NCBI RefSeq assembly: GCF_042100115.1
Contig: NC_091281.1
Span: forward strand, 558,001-622,000
Source of the DNA: Alternaria dauci
Taxonomy: Eukaryota; Ascomycota; Dothideomycetes; Pleosporales; Pleosporaceae
DNA: 64,000 nt
Direction: 5' to 3'
The first letter of the stretch is position 1. Every line of letters starts with the position of its first letter. The notes beneath the pieces were generated by a model. That model made no database searches, was not told where the DNA came from, and saw only the letters and a list, made by a program, of their open reading frames with translations. The position numbers and the translations under genes were made by a program. Positions 11,428 to 23,699 of the stretch are shown here, piece by piece.

Positions 11428-13968
11428 CTACCTGAAGAACATCTCCCCCAAGCTGACATTTGTCCTGCTTGACGACTGAGCACCAACAACACTCCTGGAC
11501 CGAGACCTAGACTTCTTCCTCACAAACGCGTACTCCTTCTTGCCCCTGCTATCGCGACCCTCTGATTCTATAAACAGCTTGCTACCATGATTGGTGCGAA
11601 GACGACGAGTGTGCTCGAACAGGATGTCCGTCTCGCGTTGGGACATCTCGCGGAGGACGATGATGTAGTCGGGGTTCTACAGCAGATGTCAGTATTTAAT
11701 CTTGGGTCATGTCAGTCAGTCAAGACTTACCACATCATATTCGTATGGAATATCGTAGTAATGCAGCGTCTCGACATCGAGATGGCTCCTGTGGATCTTG
11801 GCGTATGTTGGCGGCGGAGGTGCAATGGCGATCTGATGGTGATGGTGATGCTGTGGAGGTGGAGGGGGAGGAGCAATCTGATGCAGGGGATGGCTAGGCA
11901 TCATGCCGGCCTGTAGATGTCTTTCCCTCTCAGGGTTGACGAGCGCCTGAATCTGGTTGTCTTGGAAGCCGAATTGAGAGAGCCTCTTGCGCATCGTCTC
12001 CTCAAGCTCCTTCTCCTGTGCCTCCTTCTTCTTCTTGTCCTCTTCTTCCTGTTCTTTTTGCTTTCGCAGAAAGGCTTCGTATTCCTCCTTGTCTTTCTGC
12101 TTCTTCGCTTCTTCTTCGAGTCTAATCTTCATCATGAGTTCGTCTCGTGCCCTCTTTTCCTTTTCGGCATCCAAGACCTTCTTGCGCTCGTACTCGAAGA
12201 TGATGCGATCATGCTCTGCTTGAGCTTCGGCCTCTTCTTTAGCCTTCTTTCGCTGATACTCTTCGACAGCCCGCTGTTGAGCTTCCTTTGCCTCTTGTGC
12301 CTGCTTAGCTACCTTGGCTTCGTTCTCAGCGATGATGCGCTTGCGCTCTTCTTCCATAGCCTTCTCTTTGAGTTCACGCTCACGCGCTTCCTTCTCAAGT
12401 TTGGCTGTATTCTCGTCAATGATGCGCTGGCGTTCTTCTTGCTCTCGCTTCTTGGTCTTCTCCATTTCGGCGAGAATCTTGTCACGTTGTTCTTCGGCCT
12501 CTCGTTGTTCCTTCGCTTGCTTCAACTTGGCCTCGGCGAGTATGCGTTTGCGTTCATCGTCCTGTTCTTTTTGCTCCCTCTCGATCTTGGCTAGGAGCTT
12601 CTCGCGTTGTTCCTCGGCTAGCTGTTGTTCTTTGATCTGCTTTATTTTGCTTTCAGCAAGAATCCGCTTACGTTCGTCTTCCTGCTCTCTATGCTCCCTC
12701 TCAATCTTGGCTAGGAGCTTATCGCGTTGTTCCTCAGCCAGCTGTTGCTCCCTGGCTTGCTTCATCTTACTCTCAGCAAGAATGCGCTTGCGCTCGTCCT
12801 CCTGATCTCTCTGCTCCCTTTCTAGTTTAGCCAGAAGCCTGTCGCGTTGTTCTTCGGCCTCCCTTTGCTCCCTAGACATCTTCGCCCTGTTTTCAGCGAT
12901 GATAGCAGCACGCTTCTTCTCTTCTTCAATCTCGTGTCGTTCGCGATCTCGTTCCTCCCTCTCTCGCTTCAACTCCCACTCGCGACGCATACTTTCCTCT
13001 GCCTTCTTGATTCTTTCCTCTTCTGCCTCGTGCTCTCTTCTGTCCTGGATGAAGTCAAGCTCCACCCTGCGTCTCACCAGTTCTGCCCGTCTATCCATTT
13101 CCTCCTCTCGTCGTTCCCTTTCGAGTTTCTCTTCAGCTTCTCGGAGTCGCTGCTGCGATAGTGCCAAGTTCACCTTGTCTTCATAGCCGTGGTCTGGTGA
13201 GTGATGACGCCTTTCCCTCTCGAGCTCTTTCTCGGCGTCTCGGAGTCGCTGTTGAGACAGTGCCAAGTTCAGCTTGTCTTCGTAGCCATGGTCCGGTGAG
13301 TGATGACGTCTTTCCCTCTCGAGCTCTTTCTCGGCGTCGCGTAGCCGCTGTTGCGAGAGTGCGAGCTTCATCTTGTCCTCGTAGCTGCGGTCCGGCGAGT
13401 GATGATGGTACCGCTCCTGTCGCTCCCTCTCAAGCTTATCTTCAAGATCCTTGAGACGTTGCTCAGCGAGTGTCAACTTGATCTTGTCCGCATAGTTTGG
13501 CTCGGGTGAGCGTGGGCGCTCATGATACTCGTGCCTAGAGCGCGAACGGTGTTCCTTCTTGAGATCTGCCCTCAGCCCAGCGATCTCATCCTCCAGATCC
13601 TCAAATGCACCAGGGATCTTGTGTTCGAGCCGACCACGAGGAACAGCCTCTTGACTCTTTTGCTCAGAGCGCAAGACTGGACGGCTATCGTTGTCCAAGT
13701 GGCTGGTGTTGTAGATTGTCACATTGGGGGCGGGCGCGTGACCTTGTGAGCGAGTCCTATGGAGACCGGTCGTGAAGTGCACTTCCGGGGCCAAATATTC
13801 GGTCGTGTGGCGACCATAGTCGGGACGATGAAGTGCATCGTCCTGAGTTCTCCGTGGCGGGGTTTTAGGTGCTGGTGGACGGACATGACGGATGTTCAGA
13901 TGGTCCTTTGTGGTTTTGGAATACCACTCGTCCTCTTCGTAGCTGTCCCACTCGTTCGCCAGCGGCAT
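11428..13968 (-). CDS. Long coiled-coil protein with tandem coding repeats
   Basis: Exons 13968–11731 and 11676–11428 give about 828 residues. The N-terminal 150 residues are polar and disordered. Residues about 170–270 carry three copies of a 33-residue unit (YEDK-LALSQQRLRDAEKELERERRHHSPD). About 300–640 is one long Glu/Arg/Lys coiled coil with a 40-residue unit (AEEQRDKLLAKIEREH-EDERKRILAE) repeated about four times. A Pro/His-rich linker follows. The C-terminus (YDIPYEYDV|NPDYIIVLREM, ETDILFEHTRRLR) is compact and looks like a conserved fungal domain of unknown function, joined across an intron with a clean GTAAGT donor. The tail is RS-rich. I do not recognise a named family. A scaffold or cytoskeletal role would fit the coiled coil but is a guess. 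Confidence 0.8.
12481..12960. repeat. 120-bp tandem repeat inside the coiled-coil gene
   Basis: Four units recur at exactly 120-base spacing, with near-identical starts at 12481, 12601, 12721 and 12841 (each reading TCGCGTTGTTC or a close variant). They encode the 40-residue coiled-coil unit on the minus strand. The period is a multiple of three, so gain or loss of a unit keeps the frame. Confidence 0.85.
13157..13440. repeat. 99-bp tandem repeat inside the coiled-coil gene
   Basis: Three units at 99-base spacing, starting near 13157, 13256 and 13355, each with AGTGCCAAGTTCA or a close variant and a shared GGTGAGTGATGA segment. They encode the 33-residue unit near the N-terminus on the minus strand. 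Confidence 0.8.
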
Positions 13969-15106
13969 GGTGGGCGTATGAGTTGGGAAGTCGAGTGAGG
14001 ATCAAACAAAGTATGTGTACCGTTCAGTGATAAAGAGATCACACGACAGAGCAATCGATTCAAGACCTTTGTGTCTGGTCTCAGTTGCGGCGTGGACAGC
14101 GCAGGGCGGGGCGACGAAGAGACGCTGAGGGGCGGCACAGTGGCAGATGTGACACGGTAGAAAGCAGCAGGTAACGTAAGAAGGCAGGAAATTGTCAGCA
14201 CAAAAGTGCGGCTGCAGTGGAATTTGAAAGAACCCGCCTTCATGCTACATTTGGGGGCTGAAATGCTCGCGATGCAGCTAGTCATCAGGCAGCTGCCGCC
14301 AGGGCTGAGGCCGGGGTCTCTCATGCGCTGGGTCTGCTGAACACGCATACACACATCAGCCTGTAGTGCATGTCTATCTGCGGGCGTCTGTGTAGACTGC
14401 TGTCCACACACACACACACACCTGCGCTCCGCTCTGCGACGCTGTAATACTGTCGTGTGCCATGTTTGCGGCCGCTTTGCTCTGCATCCTTCAGTCTCTA
14501 GCGGCGCGAGATGGTGGTGGTTTGGTGGGGCACGTCCAGAAAAGTATACTAACCAAGGCGCCTAACACCTCTATCCTCTCTCAGCCGCGGGGGTCGCAAC
14601 AACGTGACAGCCTGGTAAATTTGGTCGGCCAAAAAATGCCGTTGTCTCCAAAAATCGTTGGACATGAGCGCTCTGTACGGGTTCGCTGTCCGCATTGTTT
14701 CTTTTTCTTCGCGCGCTCCAATACACATGTTCGACACGAGAAGCGCCTCATGAAACAGTGACACTCGCGTGCGACCCACCGAGGTGTTGTGACCACCTCC
14801 CATCGGAGAAAGCCCTCATATATCCGGGATGAGCGTTTCCGGTTAGAGCTGCCCCGAGATCTTCCCCGATAGATCTAGTCCATGTTCAGCCGCACCTTAA
14901 CACTCAAAGTCGGCAGTCTAGATGGCCCAACATATGGTTTGCTGCAGACGGTGCCCAACTTGCAAACTTGGACAATACAGACATTCCGCAGAAGACATTG
15001 GCAGCAGATCGTCATTTCGTTGAACAACTCAATGTGAGCGGAGAGGTATCTAACCAACTTTCGGCGCCGGCGAACGCCAGCCATGCAGATATCGTATACT
15101 TCATAA
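13969..15106. other. Intergenic region upstream of the coiled-coil gene
   Basis: About 1.1 kb. It contains a short (CA)n run at 14405–14420 and no supported gene. The open frames crossing it lack motifs. The left part should hold the promoter of the coiled-coil gene and the right edge the 3' region of HEM25. Confidence 0.5.
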
Positions 15107-16145
15107 TCATATCTTTTCCTCGACGACTTCTTTCAAGCTCTCTGCTCGTCGAATCAGTTCTTCGTACACGGTCCAGGCAAGTGCACTGCTCATTGCCTTC
15201 CTCGCAATCCTGATACCAAGTCCATCGAACAAGCTCCGTACACCTTCCTCCACAAGCATCTTCTTGCCTGCTTGTATCATATTCACGTACCGGCCAGGCA
15301 TAAGCTGTATCCGCGTCTTGATGGCATCGAACGGATTCGTGACAGTCGTTCCCAGTCCTGCAGCTGCGACACCAGAGACAAAGTTGATGCCTGCCGATGT
15401 ACTTGAGGAGAGCTTGGTGGATGCGCCGGACGTTTCTTCAATCTTGGTTGCAAGACTGGAAAGCTTCCTCTTCGATTGCTCGTAGAACAGAACGTACAGC
15501 CCCGCGTATGGTGCATCGCGGACGGCAGTTGCGCCAAAGCCAGCAAAGAACCCCTTGAGTCCTTCCGTTCGAAAAATATCTTTTGATGCTGTGAAGAGCG
15601 AGTTGTACGAGTACAGATTACTCTCATACCGCACTTTCAGAACGGTAATCGGCATCATGATGAAGCCTGCCCATGTCCGCGCAACGGCACCAGTTGCCAG
15701 GTTTGCAGTATTGCTCAGTTTTGGTAGAGAGCTCGAGTGCTCCGCTCCCCTAGCCGCTGTATCCCCGCTCCCCACTGCGACCAGACTCGCTCTATGCCGT
15801 AACGCATTGAGACTTGAGAAGTATATGGCAGATCCAAATCCTGTCCGTAAAGTGCTCGGAAGTGTACCCCTCCAGAATTGACGTATCGGATTCGGTCCGC
15901 TGGCTATCGACTGGATGGTTCCATAGAGTGTGCTCGAGCGCGATTGTTGGACACGAGTCTTGAGGAGGTCGGCAGGTTGGAGAAGGACTGCAGATAGAAT
16001 ACCCGAGTTGAGTCCGGCGAAGAAGTGGACTGCGTGACTCGTTAGTAACTAGCATTTGCCCAGTTCTTGCGATGCAGCAGCAATTATGGCGAATGCCCCT
16101 TCTGCACTTACAGTAAGACGACGAGCGCTTTCCGCCATCTGACAT
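15107..16145 (-). CDS. HEM25: Hem25/SLC25A38-type mitochondrial glycine carrier
   Basis: Exons 16145–16112 and 16029–15107 give 318 residues, the usual mitochondrial-carrier size. The first repeat holds [10 protein letters not shown], the second [13 protein letters not shown] and the third [12 protein letters not shown]: three PX[DE/T]XX[KR] carrier signatures. [23 protein letters not shown] is the arrangement found in Hem25. This inner-membrane carrier imports glycine (and is linked to isopentenyl pyrophosphate transport) for heme synthesis. The first exon codes for only 11 residues, then a GTAAGT donor; the intron has a clear TACTAAC branch point just before its CGCAG acceptor. The second signature has Thr/Val where Asp/Glu is common, as in Hem25 orthologues. 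Confidence 0.9.
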
Positions 16146-16581
16146 TGCCGCGCCGTCAGTTGTTCAATTGCTATATGGAGAGTATCAAAGCTGCACTACG
16201 CATCATCGTAACAGCCCTGGAAAATGGCCGTAGATATGAGTGTATGATGAGGTAGTATCGTGTCAGCCAAACTCGTGTCGCGAAAAAGTGCATGACGTTT
16301 TGAAGACATGTTCCGAGCACCGGCGTGTCGGTACGCCGAGGCACCATCCCTTCGCCTGGGTCTGGCATCCGCGCCTATCAGAGGTACCACGTTCAACATC
16401 AACTTCGAGACTGCAAAAACGGTCACGCTCTCGTAGGCTGTATGTCCAAGACTTGTCACTTGTGATGGGCAAAGACGGGTTAACATGCATGTCTTATCAG
16501 TAATCATTCAGTTAGAGTAAAAGATGTCTAGTAAATAATGCATCGATGCAATAGTTTTAAAGCATGGTATGCCCTTCAGGT
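16146..16581. other. Intergenic region upstream of HEM25
   Basis: 436 bases with the HEM25 promoter and the 3' end of the GPATCH1-like gene. Nothing else is seen. Confidence 0.5.
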
Positions 16582-18756
16582 TTAGTCCTCGTCATCATCA
16601 TCGTCTCCAAAGATGGCTTTGAAAACATCCTCAGAGGCACGATCAATGGACAAAGCATCGTTCTTCTCCACGTCCACAACCGCATGTTCGCCCTCCAGAG
16701 GCGCTGTAGCAGCAGCAGGAGTGGAAGCCTCAGGCGTTCGACCCATCCAGCCAGGTCGCTGAAGAGCAGGGCCATTGGTCAGGAACTCATGCTGCAGCTT
16801 CTCCATGGCCGACTTAGACACGGCTTCTTCCGTCTGAGGTTTGAAGTGGCTTTCACCAGCATCGAACTCAGGTGGCATGTCCGGCGGCGGCTTGACATTG
16901 AAGCGCTTGCATAAGAGTCGCGACGGATAGAAGGGGAAGCTGCTTCGAGTCATTGGACCATACATGCCAAGCCTCGCAGCCTGCTCTGCCGGATCCTCTG
17001 GCTTGACGGCTGGTTGTCGAAGAAGATTGTCAGTCGATGCTCCACTACCACTTCCGTTGAGGGTAGAGGACGAAGAAGACGTGAATCGGGATGCCATGAT
17101 GCCGGTCGTAGGCTTGAACACCTCTGCAGCATGTGCAAACTCCTGCAGTTCCTTGACCCAGTCTGTGGTTGACACGCCATCGTTTCGATCTGGCAGATCT
17201 TCTTTCAGTCCTGCTTTCAACTCTAAAAAGCTAACATAGCGTGCGCGCTTCGACTTGTCCTCCTCGTACGGCATCCAGCCAGTCACCCCCTTGGCCAATG
17301 CTGCGGCTGCCACGCTCTTCTCGAGCTTGGGTACAAGGCTCCAGAGATCCTTTGGTTGGGCTTTGCTTGCAGGCAAATGCCCTTCGGGAGCAGCCTCTCC
17401 CAAACCCTGGGGTAGATCGGCTCTACCGGATACTGCAGCCAGACGGTCTCGGGCTTCTTTGGGTATGAAGTCGAAAATGGACTTTCCGGGCAAAGCCTTC
17501 TCGCCCAAGAGTGCCGATCGACCCTTTGTATCCAGTGTTGATGCTTTCGCCGCATCGGCTACGGACTGGTACTCTTTCGATTCTGAAGCTGGAGTGGTGC
17601 TCTTGGAAGATTTCCAGCCGGGTGGGATCTTCGGCGGAGGATATTTGGGTTTGCTTATAATGTCTGTGGCACCAGTCGCAAACGTGAAACCAGGTAACGG
17701 AGACCTTCCATCTATAGACGGCCTGCTGAGTGAGACCAGAGCCTTCGAAGAACTCTTCTTCGGAACAAAGAGAAGCTTTTCTCCCGCTCCTGCTTTGGCG
17801 AATTTGCTGGGCTTCTTCACTTTCTTCTCCTTGCCTATGGTCTTGTTGAATGTAATTTTTGGGCCCAGCTCGTACGGGTCTTCGTCGTCTGAACCGGTGT
17901 CGTTGAGCACGCCAACACCGAAAGAAGACTTCTTCAGCCCAGGCTTCTTTACAGTTGATCCCTTCTTCGGTCCTTCAAGATAGTGCAGATCGAACTTGGA
18001 TGAGATGTCTCCAACGTTCTCTTCCACGACGTCTATGCGGGCTCCTGGCGTGTATCCCAAGCCTTTGCGACGGACCTCTTCTTGTGGCAAGGTCATGATC
18101 TGAGCATCCTGAGGCGCAAACAAATGAGCTGAGTCGTCCTTGGAACCGGATGCTCCATCCCCAAGGTCAGCATCCCGGCGCACTTTGCGACCAATGCCCT
18201 GGTCACGTCGCCAGCCCATCTTCTGCGCGAGCTTGACTCCCATTGTCTCCTCCTGGGTTACAAAGAGGCCAAATAGTCCATCGTCGTTTGTGCGTCCAGT
18301 TCCGCCTATACCAGCAAAGGTCTGCGCAGTCTCCAGCTGGCGTGACTCTGCTGCTGCTGCCAGATCCTCCTCATCCATGAAGTCTTCGGCTCGCTGGGTT
18401 TGACCGTTAGGCTGGTCTTTGATGCGGTTTGCGCGCGAGGAAACGAACGTTTTCGGGGTCCATCCTTCTTTAGATCCAACTGTATTAAAGTATCTTAGCA
18501 TAGTCAAGAAGCCTTATGCTCGTGAAAGGTGTGGCTCGGAAACTTACCCTGCACTGAAACCTCCAGTGAATGCGCCGTGGAGTCTTCTTCTTCCCTTTTC
18601 GTCGGTTACAGTCTGCTTCCATACGGGGACGAAAGCCCCGTCGTCTCCATCTTCGTCAGGGAGCTCGGTGCCGAGGGATATGTAGGCTGTCTGTCCACCG
18701 CGGGAGCGCTTGTGGGCGTTGGTCGGAGAAGGCGCGCGAGGCCGCTTGTATGCCAT
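16582..18756 (-). CDS. GPATCH1: GPATCH1-like G-patch domain protein
   Basis: Exons 18756–18548 and 18493–16582 give about 706 residues. The N-terminal block ([11 protein letters not shown] … [32 protein letters not shown]) is the conserved GPATCH1 N-terminal domain, split by the intron. DFMDEEDL and a G-patch ([17 protein letters not shown]) follow. The acceptor AAG at 18494–18496 is needed to keep GYFNTVG; the CAG 13 bases downstream would break the frame. GPATCH1 homologues associate with spliceosomes and activate DEAH helicases. A second conserved stretch ([18 protein letters not shown], about residue 590) is typical of the family. It shares a 1.06 kb divergent promoter region with the KIN1 gene. 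Confidence 0.88.
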
Positions 18757-19812
18757 TGTGACGGCAGCAACAGGGTCGCGTAATCCGTGGTTGTTGGGGG
18801 CGAGTCACTTTCTTCAGTGCAGGGATTGGTTATTGCAATCGATGGACTTGGTTTGCCCTTGAGTCTAGTGAAGGAAAGTCGGAGCGCGCGATCACGAGCA
18901 AGCGGGCTGTGGGTGACTAATCAGCCGCGCGCGGTCTCATTGGCCAGGTCAGTCTACCCAACGAAATGCAGCCACGAAGTATGTAAGAGCCATGAATGGC
19001 ATGCGCCTCGAAGTAGCCAGTGCACAGCTCTACCAGACTCAACGTCTGCGATGGATGATTTTCACCGCACGTTACTCAGCTCTTGTCAACTCGACTCCCG
19101 GTGGACTAAGGAGTTGGTGAGCTGGAGTGGGCCCCGATGATGTCGTGCCGCGTCTGGGTCGAGCAGGCTAATGAGCATAAAAGCATGGCTGGTATTGCGG
19201 CTACGGCCAGGGACCCTGATACGGCGCGGCAACCCAATCTTCTGGAGATGAAGCCGTCAGGAGGCAATGCTGGCTTTGTCTGAACAATGAAGGGAACAGG
19301 CATGTAACTGGGCTGAAAGCCAGGGTGAATGCATGGCCCCGAAGCTATGCCTACCCCACCGTATCGGCCCAACCTGGCGGCTTTTGGTAGACGAGCTAGG
19401 CGTGGAAGGAGGGAGCTATCGTGTTTGGCCTGGCCAGAAATAGACATTGACAAAACAACACACTTGCTCGCGGTGGCCGTAATACATGCAGTCTCCGACC
19501 TTGATCCTGCATCTGCTCACCTGCTGTAACCCGGTGCTGGCTGCGCTGGGACCTGCATACGTCGAGACAGAGGCATACCCAACACGCCGCCGGTGCCAAG
19601 TTTCGCGACCACAACCGTCGACCGGCCCCTAACCTGTTGGACACTTACGCCGCATTACCGACCGAGGAGCGACAGAGCAATCTCGTCACACTGTCACGAT
19701 AGCCTTGCTGGTGGTCGCTTCTGCGCTCGCTCCACGCCCTGTGCGTCTGTGCTGATCGAGGCCTGCATCTGCTCCCTGCGTTGCGCGTACCGTAGTAGAG
19801 AGAGCATTCACC
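18757..19812. promoter_or_regulatory. Divergent promoter region, GPATCH1 / KIN1
   Basis: 1056 bases between the two start codons with no supported gene. The length suggests a long 5' leader for the kinase, which is common for this family, but no leader intron could be fixed by eye. Confidence 0.4.
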
Positions 19813-22800
19813 ATGTCGGCCGCCGCTCCATCATCGCCCGCCGTCGTGCGCACTTCGTCCTCCTCGCGCAGATCCATAGACAGACCCCAACGCTCGCAGA
19901 GCACCCACAGCCGACCCTCTGCACACGCGCCCAGCCGCCAGCCGCAGCCGCAGCAGCAGCAGAGCGGCCTCCCCAACGTCGCCCGCAGAGACTACGAACA
20001 AAGCAACGTTGCCCAGGAGCAGCCCTCACGTCGCAGCGAAGACCCAGCCCGCGCCGAACCCAGCAGACGAAGCCACTCGCGGTATGCGTCTGACGCGTCG
20101 ACGACTTCCGCGATGCCCATCAATGGCGTAGTTGCCGAAGCCAGGCCGGGCCAGCCTCAGGCCGTAAACAAGCGCAGGACCACCATCACCGCGCCCAGCA
20201 CAGGAACATGGGCGCTAGGAAAGACAATTGGCGCTGGCAGCATGGGCAAGGTCAAGCTGGCCAAGAACACCGAGACTGGGGAGCAGGTGTGTATCTCTGC
20301 TCGTCGCCCTGTTGGCAGATGGAGGGGCATATGCTTACTCGCGCATGCGGGAACACGGCGACAGCCAGGAATTTGTGCTAACCACCCATAGGCCGCCGTC
20401 AAGATCGTACCCCGACAGTCCCAAGACCAGCACCAGAGCGCTGCCGACCGCGAACGAGCCGACCACTCCAAAGAAGTCCGCACAGCCAGGGAGGCCGCCA
20501 TTGTCAGTCTGCTGAACCACCCCTACATATGCGGCATGAAGGATGTGGTGCGCACAAACTTCCACTGGTACATGATGTTCGAGTTCGTAAACGGCGGGCA
20601 GATGCTCGACTACATCATCTCTCACGGCCGCTTGAAGGAGAAGCAGGCGCGCAAGTTCGCTCGACAGATTGCCAGTGCGCTCGACTACTGCCACAGAAAC
20701 AGCATTGTGCATCGAGATCTCAAAATCGAGAACATCCTTATCAGCAAGATGGGCGATATCAAGATCATTGACTTCGGATTGAGTAACTTGTTCTCACCCC
20801 GGAACCAGCTCAAGACCTTCTGTGGAAGTCTGTACTTTGCCGCCCCAGAACTGCTCCAGGCCAAGCAATACACTGGCCCCGAGGTTGACATCTGGAGTTT
20901 CGGCATTGTGTTGTACGTCCTCGTCTGCGGAAAGGTGCCGTTCGATGACCAGAGCATGCCCCAGCTCCATGCCAAGATTAAGAAGGGCCATGTCGACTAT
21001 CCCCCATGGCTATCTGCGGGTATGCTACCAAAGACAGTATTTTCTTGCCAAGCTAACCGTACCTAGAATGCCGCAATCTGATTCACAGAATGCTCCAGAC
21101 CGACCCAACTCAGCGATTGACTCTCTCGGAGATCATGAGCCATCCCTGGCTTACCAAGGGATTCAACAGTCCTCCGGAAAACTACCTGCCTCATCGAGAA
21201 CCCGTGCAACTACCCCTGGACAGCGAGATCATCGAGAAGATGCAGGGGTTCGATTTTGGTACCACTGAGTACATCACCGCACAGTTGACCAATGTCATAC
21301 AGTCGGAGGAGTACCAACGCGCCGTCCGAACAGCCGCTCGCAGGGCCACTGCTCAAACACCAGAAGCAGAGAAGAAGAGGGGCATGTTCGACTTCTACAA
21401 AAGACGCACTTCCATTGGCAGTCGGGAGCAACTAACTGCTTCATCGTCTGAAGACATCCAACGCGGATTGGACCCGGTCAACGCATACAGTCCTCTTCTC
21501 TCAGTCTATTTCCTCGTCAAGGAGAAGAGAGACCGTGAACGACAAGAAGCAAACCCAGGTCCTGACGCCATGCCTCAGGAGCCAGACGAGAAGCCATTGA
21601 AGATGCCGGATCTTCCACCACCACCAGCAGCGTATACCAATTCAGCTGCCTACGAGATGGCGGGCGAAAAGCCCACGGGTGGAAGGTCGCGACCAAGAGC
21701 AAGGACACATGGAGAAGATGACCTCACCGAGGGTCTGAAAAGAGTGGATCTGAACAATCCACCCCCAGTGCTGCCGCCTCACGTTCAGGCGGAACAGCCA
21801 AAGAAGGAGGGTGCTGCTGCCGGTCTGTTACGCCGCTTCAGTACCAGAAAGTACCGAAGTCATGACAAAGACCGGACCGTTGAGCCTATGCCTCCACCCA
21901 CTCCGGCCGTTGCAATTTCCAGTCCCGCCGAGCCTGCCCCGGCGCCAGCCTCTGTACCAAGAAAAAGCTTCAGCATTCGAAGGCAACGTGGCCGCGACGA
22001 AGGCTCTGTCCCGCATCTTCCAGACAGCACAAACAGCGCAAACAACCAACCCGAACTACTCTCCCCTCCTGAAAGCGGCAACAGCGCCACTCGGAAGCTG
22101 AAAGCACTTGGTCGCTCCACAAGCGTCAACTCGGCTGATCTCCGGAGGCGACTCAGTCGCCGTGGACGATCTTCGGAAGACCCTGGGAACCCTCCTCCTA
22201 CGAGCGGGTCAGATAGATCCGAGCTGAGCGCGCACAAGGTTCGACCAGCCAACGATGCTGCTTCCGATGACCTTTCGTCGAGCCCGCGACCTATGCAGGC
22301 GTCGCGGACGAAATCGCTCGGCCATGCGCGGCGAGAAAGCATCCAAGCACGAAGGGCAAAGCGAGAGCAAGCGAAGGAAGCAAACGTACCCGAAGAGACG
22401 GACGCAGAGCTTGCAGAAGCACAAGCAGAGGCTAGTCGAAGTCCAGATGCTGTGAAGCCTGTGTTCCTCAAAGGTCTTTTCAGCGTCTCTACGACAAGCA
22501 CCAAACCACTGCCTGTCATCCAGGATGATCTGATTAGGGTGCTCGACCAACTTGGGGTCGAGTGGAGTGAGGTCAAAGGTGGTTTCAGATGCCGACATGC
22601 GCCCAGTATCGACATGAACAAGCCGATGGATTCCCCAGCTTCTCCACCAAGCGGGAGTCACAGGAGGAAAATCAGTTTTGGGGGGCTCATGGGTGGCGGC
22701 GAGAGAGACCGTGACGAGTTCCGGGAGCATAATCGAGCACCACAGACACCGAAATCGCGATCACGACCATCACCTGCGGATCAGAGCTATACGAATACTG

Positions 22801-23039
22801 ACGAGTCGGATGGCAGCGAGGAACGGGATGAACGACGGCCGCGACGCGCAGTGCCCGCGGGCGAAACATCGACACATGTGCAGAGCGACATGGGCTCAAG
22901 CATGAGTCTTGTGTTTGAAATCTTGATTGTCAAGGTTCCGCTGTTAACGCTGCACGGCATCCAATTTAAGAAAGTGGACGGAGGCACATGGCAGTACAAG
23001 AATATGGCTCAGACTATTCTGTCGGAGCTGAGGCTTTGA
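19813..23039 (+). CDS. KIN1: Kin1/PAR-1 (MARK) family serine/threonine kinase
   Basis: Exons 19813–20286, 20392–21019 and 21067–23039 give about 1024 residues. A Ser/Gln-rich N-terminus of about 130 residues precedes the kinase domain. This has the Gly loop [13 protein letters not shown] (catalytic Lys), [14 protein letters not shown] and an activation loop [14 protein letters not shown] with the Thr that upstream kinases phosphorylate. Exon 3 starts with the end of the kinase domain ([13 protein letters not shown]). A long disordered middle is followed by a KA1 domain (about 880 to the end: [19 protein letters not shown] … [21 protein letters not shown] … [16 protein letters not shown]), split by an insertion of about 110 residues. 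KA1 binds acidic lipids at the membrane. Kin1 kinases act in cell polarity, septation and exocytosis. Confidence 0.93.
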
Positions 23040-23699
23040 TGGGCTAGGCTGAGGTGGGTGTTTAGGAGCGTTTGATCATTTTCGGCATCGGTGGGGTATA
23101 TTCACTTCTACGAGCTTTGTTATGTGAATTGTAATTCTTCGTTGGTGCGGAGGTATGGCTGAAGCACAGTTTACGGGTAAGAACACCCACGAATCTCATT
23201 TGTCATCCTTCTGTAGTCGTTCGAGTGGTTGGTAGCCGACGAGACGGAAGGTCTTAGATCTCAAACTATACATCTCGATTAGTTTTCTGGCTGCTGTCGC
23301 CGAGTTGTGCCCTTTCTGGGCCCTTCCGGTGCATGATGTGCCACTAGAAGCATCTCGCTGTTGCCTTCCCGCCTTCACCATGGTGAGGGTGTTACTGTAG
23401 GGCTCTCTTGCTGTACACGGGCGGCTGCCTAAGGTTCACCTGATGCGGAGGCGGCGTCGATCTCGGTCGAAAGCTCGAGCTCCCGCGGGCGCCGCCAAGG
23501 CGCTGGATCCAGTGGGGTGTTTCGCGACCTCATCCCTCGAGGGCCGCCAAAACGAACTCACCACGACCGATTGTCCACTGTCTGACCCTGAACACACGTG
23601 CCCTTTCCTAGCAATCGCTGCCCACCATATATAGCCGCGCAGACTTTCCCACCTTACCCTCACCCACAATCAATACGAACCTGTCGGTAACCGCGGCCA
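23040..23699. other. Intergenic region upstream of CAF40
   Basis: 660 bases. It includes GC-rich sequence near 23450–23520, a possible TATATAG element at 23628–23634 about 65 bases before the CAF40 start, and no supported gene. Confidence 0.45.

Noticed and set aside
11917..13454. Several long open frames on the plus strand, the longest 225 codons, opposite the coiled-coil gene
   Set aside because: They are mirror images of Glu/Lys/Arg-rich codons (giving Leu/Phe/Ser-rich nonsense); the minus-strand protein explains the openness.
17255..17983. A 242-codon plus-strand frame opposite the GPATCH1-like gene
   Set aside because: Shadow of a conserved coding exon on the other strand; no motif.
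21860..22621. A 253-codon minus-strand frame opposite the KIN1 gene
   Set aside because: It lies wholly within a well-supported kinase exon, has no domain and a biased Ser/Arg/Leu composition.
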